The notes below the pieces were generated by a model, which saw nothing but the letters and a program-made list of their open reading frames with translations, searched no databases and had not been told where the DNA came from. A stretch of DNA of 37,429 bases from a virus. The translations under genes and the position numbers were made by a program. Of this stretch, positions 23,004 through 29,505 are shown one piece after another (within the stretch, counting starts at the first letter, position 1; each line of letters opens with the position of its first letter). The stretch is taken from positions 1 through 37,429 of IMG/VR virus record IMGVR_UViG_3300045454_000106. One strand, written 5' to 3'.

Positions 23004-24589
23004 ACCATCCTGCGGCTGCTGCCGCCATAGTCATCGCTGTAGTTGTCGTTCCCATAGCCGTCCTGGCCGGGGATGCCGGTAACGCGGCGCGGCATCGGCA
23101 CATAGCCATCGCAGCGGCCTGGCTCGCGATCGCGCGTCATGGCGTAGTGGCCGAGGAACAGGGAGATGGCGAAGTCGCCGTGGCGCTGCACCTTCCTGCC
23201 GTCGGCGGTCTGGGTCTTGGCCTTGCCCAGCTTGGGCACGCCGTTGATCTTCTTGATGGCGCGGAGGTCGTCGCGGCACTGATCGTCGCGCGGCAGCTCG
23301 TCGAGCGTGGCATCTTCCAGGGCGGCCTTGAACTTGGGCATCTGTTCCAGGTAGAAGGCGTCGGAGAGCTTGATCTGCTCGATGCGGCTGTGACCCCACT
23401 GGTCGGCTGCGTATTCGGCCAGCTCGGCGCCGTTGCCGCCGGCGTCCAGCGCCCCGGAGAAGAAGCGCGGCAGGCGCGTTACGACATAGCCGAGGATCTG
23501 GCGCTGCTGGCTGAACGGGCAGTTGCCCAGCTCGATCACCAGGCGCGGCCGCTGCACCACGTCGCGGCCTTCTTCCAGGGCGGTGAGGATCGACAGGTCG
23601 CCCACGCGGGCGAAGTCGAAGCCGAAGCCGTGGCGGCGATCGCGGTCGAGCTGCGCCAGCACCGGCCCGAGGTGCTCTTCGCACCAGGCGGCCACCTCGG
23701 CGGCGCGGATCGGCTCGGGCAGCAGGCCGAACTCGACCGACCAGCGTTCGCGTACGATCGGCACCTCGGGTGCCATGCGCGCCTCGATCAGGGCCAGCGG
23801 CAGGTAGGTACCGCCGCCGCGCGCCGGGATGGCGTCCAGCTCCTCGGCAGCATCCTCGCCGTAGAAGTTGCGCACGTCGGAGACCCACGCCTCCTCGGCT
23901 TCCTTGCTCCAGGCGACGCCCTTGCGCAGGCAGACGCGGCGGTAGAGGCCGTCCGCCACCGCGTCGGTGAAGGTGATGCGATGCACCGTGCCCTTGCGCT
24001 TGCCGGCGCGGATCTCGTTGATCAGCTCGTTGAAGGGGTTGTCGTCGCCGTTGTGGGTGCTGATGATCCTGACCTTGTCGCCCCACATGAGCATGGCCAT
24101 CGCGGCCTTGATGAGGCCGACCAGGTCGGGCGCGAAGGCCGCCTCGTCGATGACCACCACGCCCTGTTTGCCGCGCAGGTTCGCCGGCCGGCTGGAGAGT
24201 GCCACGATGCGCTTGCCGGACTTCGGGAAGTCGATGCGGTAGGTCTTGATTTCCTTGTCGCCGTCGTCGTGGAAGATGCCCTCCTCGATCTGGCCGGCGG
24301 CCAAGTCGAAGGCCCGCGCCCACATGGCGCACGCCTCGATGTATTCCAGGGCCATGTCCTGCGTGGCGCTGATGTAGAAGACGTTGGAGCCGTCGTTACC
24401 GGAGGCGATCAGCACGTCGTCGGCCGCTTCGCCCCAGGTGAGGCCGATGCGGCGGCTCTTCTCGGCCAGCTTAAGCGGCGACTGGTCGGCCACCCAGCGC
24501 TGCTGGTAGCCCAAGAGCACCGGAGGCGGCGCCGCATTTTCATTGATGGCCGCCTCCGGCGAGAGGAATGATTCCAGCGGGTTGCTCAC
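23000..24589 (-). CDS. Terminase large subunit (Mu gp28)
   Basis: A 529-residue packaging motor. The ATPase part has YQQRWVADQ (adenine-binding region), KSRRIGLTWGEA as an atypical Walker A (about 44-54), and GVVVIDEAAF as Walker B (about 143-152), with IISTHNG as coupling motif. The nuclease part has GFDFARVGDLSIL with a candidate acidic metal ligand near 325. Mu-like phages package by headful from integrated DNA. Start GTG 24589 overlaps the gp27 stop (GTGA). Confidence 0.92.
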   Translation of the reverse strand: MSNPLESFLSPEAAINENAAPPPVLLGYQQRWVADQSPLKLAEKSRRIGLTWGEAADDVLIASGNDGSNVFYISATQDMALEYIEACAMWARAFDLAAGQIEEGIFHDDGDKEIKTYRIDFPKSGKRIVALSSRPANLRGKQGVVVIDEAAFAPDLVGLIKAAMAMLMWGDKVRIISTHNGDDNPFNELINEIRAGKRKGTVHRITFTDAVADGLYRRVCLRKGVAWSKEAEEAWVSDVRNFYGEDAAEELDAIPARGGGTYLPLALIEARMAPEVPIVRERWSVEFGLLPEPIRAAEVAAWCEEHLGPVLAQLDRDRRHGFGFDFARVGDLSILTALEEGRDVVQRPRLVIELGNCPFSQQRQILGYVVTRLPRFFSGALDAGGNGAELAEYAADQWGHSRIEQIKLSDAFYLEQMPKFKAALEDATLDELPRDDQCRDDLRAIKKINGVPKLGKAKTQTADGRKVQRHGDFAISLFLGHYAMTRDREPGRCDGYVPMPRRVTGIPGQDGYGNDNYSDDYGGSSRRMV

Positions 24590-25125
24590 GTCGCGATCCC
24601 GAGGATGCTGCGCCGGATCTCGTCCACGGAGGCAGCAGACAGGCCGCCCTTGCGGGCAATGCGCTCGGCGGCGTCGGCAGCGGCTTCGATCTTGGCCTTG
24701 ACCTCGGCCTCCCATTTCTTCTGATTCACGGCGGCGCGCGAGAGCTTGGCGATCGGCTCGGCGGCCTTGGCCAGGAGCTTGATGCGTTCGGCCGGGTCGG
24801 CGAGCTGGGCTTCCTGGAGGGCGATCATGGTGTTGAACAGGTCGGTCTGCACCAGGCTCATGACGGCGGCGCTACGCAGATCGGCATCGTCCGGCGCCGA
24901 TTCGGCGATGGCGCGGGCGGCCTCGGTGCTGGCCTTCACCGCCGCCAGCTTCTGCTCAAGCTGCTGGCCATAGCGGTGGATGCTGCTCTTGCCGATGGTG
25001 AAACCCTTGTCGGTGAGCAGCTTCTCCAGTTGCTCGTAGCCGGAGAAGTTGCCCTGGGCCAGCGCCTTGTCCAGCCAGGTGCGCATCTCGGCCGGCAGTG
25101 TCGAGATCTTCGATCGTTTGGCCAC
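24586..25125 (-). CDS. Small terminase-type protein, DUF3486 (Mu gp27)
   Basis: A 179-residue protein with a GTG start (25125). The N-terminal domain AKRSKISTLPAEMRTWLDKA, GNFSGYEQLEKLL, KGFTIGKSSIHRYGQ is the DUF3486 helix-turn-helix; the rest is helical. It lies directly upstream of the large terminase and is regarded as the DNA-recognition subunit. The same N-terminal domain appears in the early gene 36393-36704. Confidence 0.85.
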   Translation of the reverse strand: MAKRSKISTLPAEMRTWLDKALAQGNFSGYEQLEKLLTDKGFTIGKSSIHRYGQQLEQKLAAVKASTEAARAIAESAPDDADLRSAAVMSLVQTDLFNTMIALQEAQLADPAERIKLLAKAAEPIAKLSRAAVNQKKWEAEVKAKIEAAADAAERIARKGGLSAASVDEIRRSILGIAT

Positions 25126-25126
25126 G

Positions 25127-25435
25127 TCAGCCCCAATACTTCGCGGGACGGGCGATGCCGGGGTCACATTCGACCGTGTATTCGGCGACATCGACGCCGT
25201 AGCGGTTGAGGTCGGCGAACCAGCGGCCGGAGGGTTCCTTGCGCAGCTCGACCAGCTTGCGGTCGGCCAGGTAGTCCAGCTCGCGGCGCAGCTCCTGCGG
25301 CGTGGCGTCCGGGTAGGTGCTACGGATCACCGACAGAACCAGCTCCTCGTAGGCGCCGATCGGCCGGGCGTTGTTGAGCGTGAGCAGGATCTGCCAGCGG
25401 ATGTCCTCGCGGCGTACCTTGTGCATATCAACCAT
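25127..25435 (-). CDS. Winged-helix phage protein (Mu gp26-like)
   Basis: A 102-residue protein with a winged-helix pattern, REDIRWQILLTLNNARPIGAYEE, TPQELRRELDYLADRKLVEL and GRWFADLNRYGVDVAEYTV. Small proteins of this kind sit just before DUF3486 in Mu-like phages. The function is not established; DNA binding during packaging is plausible. It overlaps the preceding gene by 8 nt. Confidence 0.7.
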   Translation of the reverse strand: MVDMHKVRREDIRWQILLTLNNARPIGAYEELVLSVIRSTYPDATPQELRRELDYLADRKLVELRKEPSGRWFADLNRYGVDVAEYTVECDPGIARPAKYWG

Positions 25436-25817
25436 GTCCGGCTCCCTTTATCTGTACCACTTCGAGTTTGTTGTAGAGGGCGTCGAGCTTGGCCTCGATC
25501 ACCGTTTGCCCGCGCACGTAGTCTTCGCGGCGGACGTAATGCACCGGCAGGTCGGCCTGGAAGCGTAAAAACTCGCGCTCGAGATTACGGATCACCTCGG
25601 CATCTCGTCGTTCCTCTTCAAGGTGCGCGGTTAGCGCAGCGTGAGTGACTTTTTGGCCCTCTCGCCGAGCAGCATCCTGAGCGGAGAATCGCTCTTCGAG
25701 CCGCTTGTCGATCTGCCCGCCGAGCACCTTGGCAAAGCCGAAAACGCAGCCCAGGAAGGTGACCAGCAGGCCGATCAGGAAGGTGAGCAGCGCCCACAGT
25801 TCGATTTGTACGTGCAT
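25428..25817 (-). CDS. Membrane-anchored coiled-coil protein (Mu gp25-like)
   Basis: A 129-residue protein from ATG 25817 (ATGA overlap; a TTG just before could add one residue). One N-terminal membrane helix, LWALLTFLIGLLVTFLGCVFG, is followed by a long charged coiled coil (RLEERFSAQDAARREGQK, HLEEERRDAEVIRNLERE, VIEAKLDALYNKLEV). This is the layout of Mu gp25/DUF2730-type proteins in the lysis to packaging region. Role unknown. Confidence 0.65.
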   Translation of the reverse strand: MHVQIELWALLTFLIGLLVTFLGCVFGFAKVLGGQIDKRLEERFSAQDAARREGQKVTHAALTAHLEEERRDAEVIRNLEREFLRFQADLPVHYVRREDYVRGQTVIEAKLDALYNKLEVVQIKGAGHG

Positions 25818-26047
25818 CAATTCCCCCCACTCGCCGTGGCGTGTTCAAGTTCTGTCTGGCATGAGACGCAGGTCTGCACGCCTGGCACCGCACGGCGGCG
25901 GGCGACGGGTATGCGCTCCTCGCAGACGCGGCAATGTGTGGCTGATTTGTCGCCCAGCCCGGCGTTACGACGGCGCGCCCACGCCTCGATGGAATCGGAG
26001 CGGAATTCCTCCTCGCGTTCGGTGGCGCGGTCGAAAACGTCAGTCAC
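25817..26047 (-). CDS. TraR/DksA-type zinc-finger protein
   Basis: A 76-residue protein with GTG start 26047 overlapping the Rz stop (GTGA). The N-terminal helix DVFDRATEREEEFRSDSIEA is followed by a C4 finger (HCRVCEERIPVARRRAVPGV, then CVSCQTEL). This is the TraR/DksA fold. TraR mimics DksA with ppGpp at the RNA polymerase secondary channel, so a late phage copy may alter host transcription. No Asp-rich DksA coiled-coil tip is present beyond the short helix. Confidence 0.85.
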   Translation of the reverse strand: MTDVFDRATEREEEFRSDSIEAWARRRNAGLGDKSATHCRVCEERIPVARRRAVPGVQTCVSCQTELEHATASGGN

Positions 26048-26303
26048 TTGGCGCCGCTTTCGTATTGCCGGATGTCGCGGATGCGGGCACGGCAGCGTTC
26101 GTAGTAGTCGCCGGCGATGACGATCCAGCCGGCGACGTCGGTGTCAGTTGCTTCTTCGTCCTCGGGATCGGCGGCAGCGGCGGCAGATCCTCCGTGTAAC
26201 GCGACGGCAGATTCTGGTGGTCGCAGACCGGTGGCCTGGTCGAGCACGCGGAGAGCAGTACCGCCAAGGCAAGGGCGGCCGCGAGTGGCAGTCTTGAGCG
26301 CAT
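26040..26303 (-). CDS. Rz1-type outer-membrane spanin lipoprotein
   Basis: An 87-residue ORF lying wholly inside the Rz frame except for its stop, in another frame. It starts MRSRLPLAAALALAVLLSAC, a lipoprotein signal with lipobox LSAC (acylated Cys at 20), and is then Pro-rich (LPPLPPIPRTKKQ), exactly the Rz1 profile. With Rz it bridges the periplasm and fuses the membranes at lysis. Confidence 0.85.
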   Translation of the reverse strand: MRSRLPLAAALALAVLLSACSTRPPVCDHQNLPSRYTEDLPPLPPIPRTKKQLTPTSPAGSSSPATTTNAAVPASATSGNTKAAPSD

Positions 26304-26568
26304 GTTGAGTCTCCTGGAGTTTTGTGGTCAGTTCGCGATCACGGGCGGCGGCCTTGCGGTCGATGTCGTCGGCCAGCGCCTGGCGGCGCTCGACTTCTTT
26401 GCGCCAGGCGTCGGCCTGGTCGAGCAGTTCCTGCTGGTGCTTGTTCTCGATGGCCAGCACGCGCGCCTCGGAGCGGCTGCCCTGCCATGACCAGGCGGCG
26501 CCAAAGCCGATGGCCAGACAAAGCACGTAGGGCCAGACGGCCCGCAGCAAGGTGATCAGTGCGTTCAT
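26044..26568 (-). CDS. Rz-type inner-membrane spanin
   Basis: A 174-residue protein with one N-terminal membrane anchor, RAVWPYVLCLAIGFGAAWSW, followed by a long periplasmic coiled coil (ENKHQQELLDQADAWRKEVE, RKAAARDRELTTKLQETQHA) and the conserved CRARIRDIRQYE end. ATG 26568 overlaps the endolysin stop (ATGA). Rz1 is embedded in its 3' half. Confidence 0.85.
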   Translation of the reverse strand: MNALITLLRAVWPYVLCLAIGFGAAWSWQGSRSEARVLAIENKHQQELLDQADAWRKEVERRQALADDIDRKAAARDRELTTKLQETQHALKTATRGRPCLGGTALRVLDQATGLRPPESAVALHGGSAAAAADPEDEEATDTDVAGWIVIAGDYYERCRARIRDIRQYESGAK

Positions 26569-27176
26569 GTGCATTTCACTCCCGGCCCCCAGCTCGCATA
26601 GAGCGGTTGCCATTTCGTGAGGATCAGGCGGGGATAGGCGAGGTTTTCCCGGCAGTGCGAGACATGCCGGGACGCCCGGCCGCACTGCGCATCGATCGCG
26701 CCTCTATCCGTAGAGGGTGCGGCCAGGCGTGCCTCCCTGCGCCAGTGACCCAGCCCGCCGTTATAGCTGCGCAGCACGGCCCACCAGCGGTCGCAGGCGG
26801 CCGCATCGGAGTTGCCAGCGGCTGGGGTGACACGGTCATGCAGCCACTTGTTGTAACGTGCCAGGGCGCGCAAAGCCCAGACCGGGTTGCCGGTGTCGGC
26901 GCCGGCGAGAGCGGCGTCCTGGCCGGCGATCCATTCCGCCGTGTCGGGGGTGAATTGCGCCAGGCCGTGGGCGTAGGCGCTGCGTGCGTCGGGCCGCCAG
27001 CCGCTTTCCTGATGCACCTGTGCCGCCATGACGGCGACCGGCGCATCGAGGCCCCACACCAGGCGCGCGGAACGTACCAGGTCGGCACGGTACTTCATGG
27101 CGGCGCGGGGCGGCTCCTGCGCGAAGGCCAGCGCGGGCAGGACGGCGACGAGGAGTGCGAGCAGCCAGCTACGCAC
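26565..27176 (-). CDS. Endolysin: secreted lytic transglycosylase (SLT domain)
   Basis: A 203-residue protein, GTG start 27176, with a signal sequence (MRSWLLALLVAVLPALAFA, likely cut before QEPP). The SLT core is VMAAQVHQESGWRPDARSAY (catalytic Glu at about 57), AHGLAQFTPDTAEWI, ALARYNKWLHD and LRSYNGGLGHW. It would cleave peptidoglycan glycan strands without hydrolysis. The signal peptide suggests Sec export, so lysis would be timed by a pinholin-type holin. Two late Cys pairs may stabilise it in the periplasm. Confidence 0.88.
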   Translation of the reverse strand: MRSWLLALLVAVLPALAFAQEPPRAAMKYRADLVRSARLVWGLDAPVAVMAAQVHQESGWRPDARSAYAHGLAQFTPDTAEWIAGQDAALAGADTGNPVWALRALARYNKWLHDRVTPAAGNSDAAACDRWWAVLRSYNGGLGHWRREARLAAPSTDRGAIDAQCGRASRHVSHCRENLAYPRLILTKWQPLYASWGPGVKCT

Positions 27177-27441
27177 CGAGGCTGACTCCGATGATGCAGG
27201 CGCCGACGATGAAGGCGCGACGCAGATAGGCCGAGGCGGTTTGCAGATCCGACAGTGTCAGCTCATCGGGCCGGGCGTAGGGAAAAAGGCTGCGGTCGAT
27301 CCAGTAACCGACGGCGGCGGCCAGGCTGACCAAGGATAGCTTGTAGAGCGTGACGGGGAGCTGCTGGGGCGCGATGATGCCGATGGCCAGCGTCAGCACG
27401 ACGGCGATCGCGATCCAGTCAGCGAGACGGGGCAGGCGCAT
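27169..27441 (-). CDS. Putative holin
   Basis: A 90-residue protein with three hydrophobic segments (WIAIAVVLTLAIGIIAP, LYKLSLVSLAAAVGYWI, AFIVGACIIGVSLGA) and a charged linker (RSLFPYARPDELTLSD). It lies directly before the endolysin with RBS GGAGG. Mu-like phages encode such proteins here and they are annotated as holins. With an exported endolysin it may act as a pinholin. Confidence 0.7.
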   Translation of the reverse strand: MRLPRLADWIAIAVVLTLAIGIIAPQQLPVTLYKLSLVSLAAAVGYWIDRSLFPYARPDELTLSDLQTASAYLRRAFIVGACIIGVSLGA

Positions 27442-27607
27442 GGGCGACCTCCTGGTAGCGAGACGGTTGGAAGGTGCAGGCCCGTGAGCTGGGCAGGAAA
27501 AGCGCGCGCTCCTCCGGCGTCGTGCCGGCGTGGCAATAGCCGTAGCCGTCGAGCTTGGAGGGTTCTGCGTGGCGGCAGGTGCCGCAGGTCTGCGGAGTAG
27601 GGTGCAT
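27419..27607 (-). CDS. 62-residue Cys-rich protein, first gene of the lysis operon
   Basis: MHPTPQTCGTCRHAEPSKLD, GYCHAG and RACTFQ: a CxxC pair with further Cys/His, likely zinc-binding. No clear RBS precedes ATG 27607. The gene starts 33 nt after the 18-nt palindromic late motif and overlaps the holin start by 23 nt. The function is unknown. Confidence 0.6.
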   Translation of the reverse strand: MHPTPQTCGTCRHAEPSKLDGYGYCHAGTTPEERALFLPSSRACTFQPSRYQEVAHAPAPSR

Positions 27608-27639
27608 GCGCGCTAGTTTCGCGCGCGCACGTCAGCCGG

Positions 27640-27657
27640 CTCTATTAACCGGGGTTA
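27640..27657. promoter_or_regulatory. 18-nt palindromic motif before the lysis operon
   Basis: CTCTATTAACCGGGGTTA, near-identical to 15421-15438, with arms TAACC / GGTTA two bases apart. It lies between the terminator of the rha unit and the first lysis gene. It is probably an activator or operator site of a late promoter reading leftwards; on the minus strand TTAATA could serve as -10. The remaining gap 27608-27639 holds only the short untranslated leader, including GCGCGCGC. Confidence 0.55.
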
Positions 27658-27667
27658 CAAAGACAAA

Positions 27668-27695
27668 GCCCCGCCGGGCGGGAACCGGGCGGGGC
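27668..27695 (-). terminator. Terminator of the rha operon
   Basis: GCCCCGCC (27668-27675) pairs with GGCGGGGC (27688-27695) around a 12-nt loop that can itself fold. On the minus strand the stem is followed by TTTGTCTTTG. It lies 25 nt past the stop of the 69-residue gene and separates the rha unit from the lysis promoter region. Confidence 0.7.
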
Positions 27696-27719
27696 CAAAA
27701 GTCGGCGCTGGCGAGACGG

Positions 27720-27929
27720 CTACATGAGGGCAGCCGCCAGGCGGTGCGCCTTCTGGGCGGACTCTTCAATGATACAGGCCATCTCGTAGCACAGGTCTTC
27801 ACGATCCTTGCCCTCGGGCAGGCCGGAGCCGGTCATGACGATTTGCAGCCCGAGCGCCAGGCTCTGGCAGCGGGAGGCGAGCTGCGAGAGTTCGTCCAGA
27901 TCGACCTCGACAGGGGCGGCGGCGCTCAT
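27720..27929 (-). CDS. 69-residue protein linked to rha, paralogue of 16519-16728
   Basis: MSAAAPVEVDLDELSQLAS, SLALGLQIVMTGSGLPEGKD, EDLCYEMACIIEESAQKAH. Start ATG 27929 overlaps the rha stop (ATGA), so the two are coupled. The 16519-16728 product differs mainly at both ends. The protein is small, acidic and helical with no named domain. Being kept twice, each time under a C4-type leader, suggests a role in the immunity or antirepression circuit. Confidence 0.8.
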   Translation of the reverse strand: MSAAAPVEVDLDELSQLASRCQSLALGLQIVMTGSGLPEGKDREDLCYEMACIIEESAQKAHRLAAALM

Positions 27930-28627
27930 GATGCGCTCCCGGCGAGATCGAGGCTGGCCTGCGCCGGGGCCGATGGTGACTCGGGCGGCAGATCGCCGTT
28001 CTTGCGGGCGCGAAAGACGATCTGGCGCACGTAGTTGAACGACAGCCCGGTCTCGGCAACGATGCTCTCGCGCGGCAGGCCGTCGGCCTCCATCAGGATC
28101 ACGCGGTCGATGCGGCGCTGAATGTCGGTGGCCACCTGCTGGCGGCGCATGCGCAGCTCGACATCCTTGGCCGCCAGCAGCCCGCGCGTCAGCCGCTCGA
28201 TCTGCATGCCCTGCGCCTCGACCTGCCGGCGCAGCCCGTTCAGCATGTCGCCCATCGTGGTCAGCATCCGGTCGAGGGCGTCGTTGGGGGCGGCGGTCAC
28301 CTGCCGGTGCAGGCGTTCCTCCATGTCGTTGAAGGTGACAATGAAGCCTTCCTTGCGCCGCGCCGCCTCGGCCCCGGTGAAGCCCATCGCCAGAAACATG
28401 AAGCCGTCCCGCGTCATGCGGTATTCGTGCTGGCGACGACCGGTACGGTCTCGATATTCACTGGCCGCAAAATTGCGGTCAGCGAACTCCTGGCTGCAAT
28501 CGAGGTTGCGCACTGCCTTCAGGACGTCGTCGTGGCGCTTATTGAACGCGCCAGCGACGATGCGAGTGGTGGTAAGGGACTGCTCTTTGCCGGCAAGGGT
28601 GCCGTTGAAGACTTGAATGTTGCTCAT
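27926..28627 (-). CDS. rha: Rha-family phage regulatory protein
   Basis: A 233-residue protein. The N-terminal Rha domain is clear: TRIVAGAFNKRHDDVLKAVR, AASEYRDRTGRRQHEYRMTR, DGFMFLAMGFTGAEAA, FIVTFNDMEERL. The C-terminus has a helix-turn-helix-like end (LPRESIVAETGLSFNYVRQI). Rha-type proteins occur in phage immunity and antirepressor loci and in the phage 'ant' neighbourhood. Its RBS (AAGGAA) lies between the two target blocks of the C4-like leader, and the start overlaps an upstream leader ORF (ATGA), which predicts control by both antisense pairing and coupling. Confidence 0.88.
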   Translation of the reverse strand: MSNIQVFNGTLAGKEQSLTTTRIVAGAFNKRHDDVLKAVRNLDCSQEFADRNFAASEYRDRTGRRQHEYRMTRDGFMFLAMGFTGAEAARRKEGFIVTFNDMEERLHRQVTAAPNDALDRMLTTMGDMLNGLRRQVEAQGMQIERLTRGLLAAKDVELRMRRQQVATDIQRRIDRVILMEADGLPRESIVAETGLSFNYVRQIVFRARKNGDLPPESPSAPAQASLDLAGSAS

Positions 28628-28776
28628 GTTTTCGATTCCTTTTGAGGGAACCCACGAAGGCCGTGGGCGGCCGGGTGCTCAAAACCGTCGAAAGGCGGCG
28701 GGCTTATTTCCCCGAAGGGTCTTGTATTCGCCACACACCCGGCCATAGAAAACCTATGGACGTAAAAAAACCGCAT
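28624..28776 (-). CDS. Ash/Icd-like leader ORF coupled to rha
   Basis: A 50-residue frame MRFFYVHRFSMAGCVANTRP, then FGEISPPPFDGFEHPAAHGL. It ends with ATGA on the rha start. The open frame extends further upstream, so the start is uncertain. ORFs with MAGCVANTRPF are, as I recall, annotated as Ash family or Icd-like in many prophages and overlap the C4 RNA core. In P1, icd lies between c4 and ant and ant translation depends on it. The coupling here fits that scheme, but the peptide may just reflect RNA conservation. Confidence 0.5.
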   Translation of the reverse strand: MRFFYVHRFSMAGCVANTRPFGEISPPPFDGFEHPAAHGLRGFPQKESKT

Positions 28777-28822
28777 GACTCTCGGGCGCGGCATCCGCTT
28801 TCGATGGTGTTTTGAGCACCTG
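28630..28822 (-). ncRNA. C4-type antisense leader RNA, copy B (rha)
   Basis: In order along the minus strand: CTCAAAA (28816-28810, in a GGTG/CACC hairpin) and ATCGAAA (28805-28799); a CCATAG/CTATGG hairpin (28756-28743); GAATACAAGA with a CCC-TTCG-GGG hairpin (28730-28710); TTTCGA (28693-28688) in the loop of a CCG/CGG hairpin; TTTTGAG (28684-28678); then second copies CTCAAAA (28646-28640) and ATCGAAA (28636-28630) flanking the rha Shine-Dalgarno. TTTCGA and TTTTGAG can pair with either the leader pair or the RBS pair. This is the P1/P7 C4 layout. The core matches copy A but the pairing blocks differ. Confidence 0.75.
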
Positions 28823-28828
28823 CGGCGA

Positions 28829-28857
28829 ATTTTGCGCCTGACTCGTCGTAATGTCAA
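28829..28857 (-). promoter_or_regulatory. Sigma70-type promoter of the rha/C4 leader
   Basis: On the minus strand: TTGACA (28857-28852), 17-nt spacer, CAAAAT (28834-28829). It is a perfect -35, with the same geometry as the copy A promoter. About 99 nt separate the -10 from the GAATACAAGA core (about 107 nt in copy A). The plus-strand spacer reads CGTAATG, one base off the dispersed GTAACG motif. A weaker plus-strand promoter for 28889-29503 (TTGCGC, 17 nt, CAAAAT at 28832-28860) would overlap it. Confidence 0.65.
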
Positions 28858-28888
28858 AATTAACCCTCGATACCTTGGGAGGGTGAGC

Positions 28889-29503
28889 ATGTTCAAGATC
28901 ATTGCTGTTGCCGCGTCGCTTGGTTTCTTCGCTTGGCTGCTGGCCAATGCTTGGGTGATCGCCGTCCTGCTGCTGATCGTCGCCGGGGTGATTGCCGTCC
29001 TGTTGGATCAGGTCAAGCAAGATGAAGCCCGCTTCCAGCAACTGATTCTCCATACCCTCAGAAACAAGGTCAGCCCCGAGGCCGCGCGTGCCAATCACAA
29101 ACTCGCCAAGGTGCATTTCAATAAATCGCAGCTGATCCGTGCGTTGCAGATCGCCAGTGACTGCATCTACCTGACGAAAACCAGCAAGAAAGGTGTTGTG
29201 CTGCGCGAACGCCTTGAACTTCTGGAAGACCTGAACCACGAAATACGACGGGACTATTCCAGCCTGATGGCACCAGAAACAGCCCAAGCAGTGTTTGGGG
29301 AAATCGATACGGCGATTCGAGCCGGCCACACCAACATTTACCTGAATCCTGCCAGGGCCGAAATCGAGAAAGCCGCCACCCTGAAAACACCTGCGGCGAA
29401 GCTCAAACGTATGGAGAGTGCGAAGCAGCTTATTCTTGAGGGGCTGAACGACCCGATGGCCGACAGGGCTGCTCTTGAGGCGCTGATGCAGCAGGCCGGG
29501 TAG
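28889..29503 (+). CDS. Membrane-anchored helical cargo protein, unknown
   Basis: A 204-residue plus-strand gene; ATG 28889 has a GGGAGGG RBS, better than any earlier start in the frame. The N-terminus holds two adjacent hydrophobic stretches (AVAASLGFFAWLLA and WVIAVLLLIVAGVIAVLL), then an alpha-helical soluble part rich in Lys/Glu/Leu (LRNKVSPEAARANHKLAKVH, NPARAEIEKAATLKT). The codon use is less GC-rich than its neighbours, which suggests separate acquisition. It ends 2 nt from the convergent mor gene. It could be an exclusion or host-modifying moron; no domain is recognised. Confidence 0.75.
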   Translation: MFKIIAVAASLGFFAWLLANAWVIAVLLLIVAGVIAVLLDQVKQDEARFQQLILHTLRNKVSPEAARANHKLAKVHFNKSQLIRALQIASDCIYLTKTSKKGVVLRERLELLEDLNHEIRRDYSSLMAPETAQAVFGEIDTAIRAGHTNIYLNPARAEIEKAATLKTPAAKLKRMESAKQLILEGLNDPMADRAALEALMQQAG

Positions 29504-29505
29504 CA

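Noticed and set aside
21354-23030. Long plus-strand open frame over the portal gene
   Set aside because: Antisense to the well-supported portal gene; its composition is typical of a shadow frame.
28832-28860. Plus-strand promoter for 28889-29503 as an annotated feature
   Set aside because: TTGCGC with CAAAAT is a weak match and overlaps the much better minus-strand promoter; mentioned only as a possibility.
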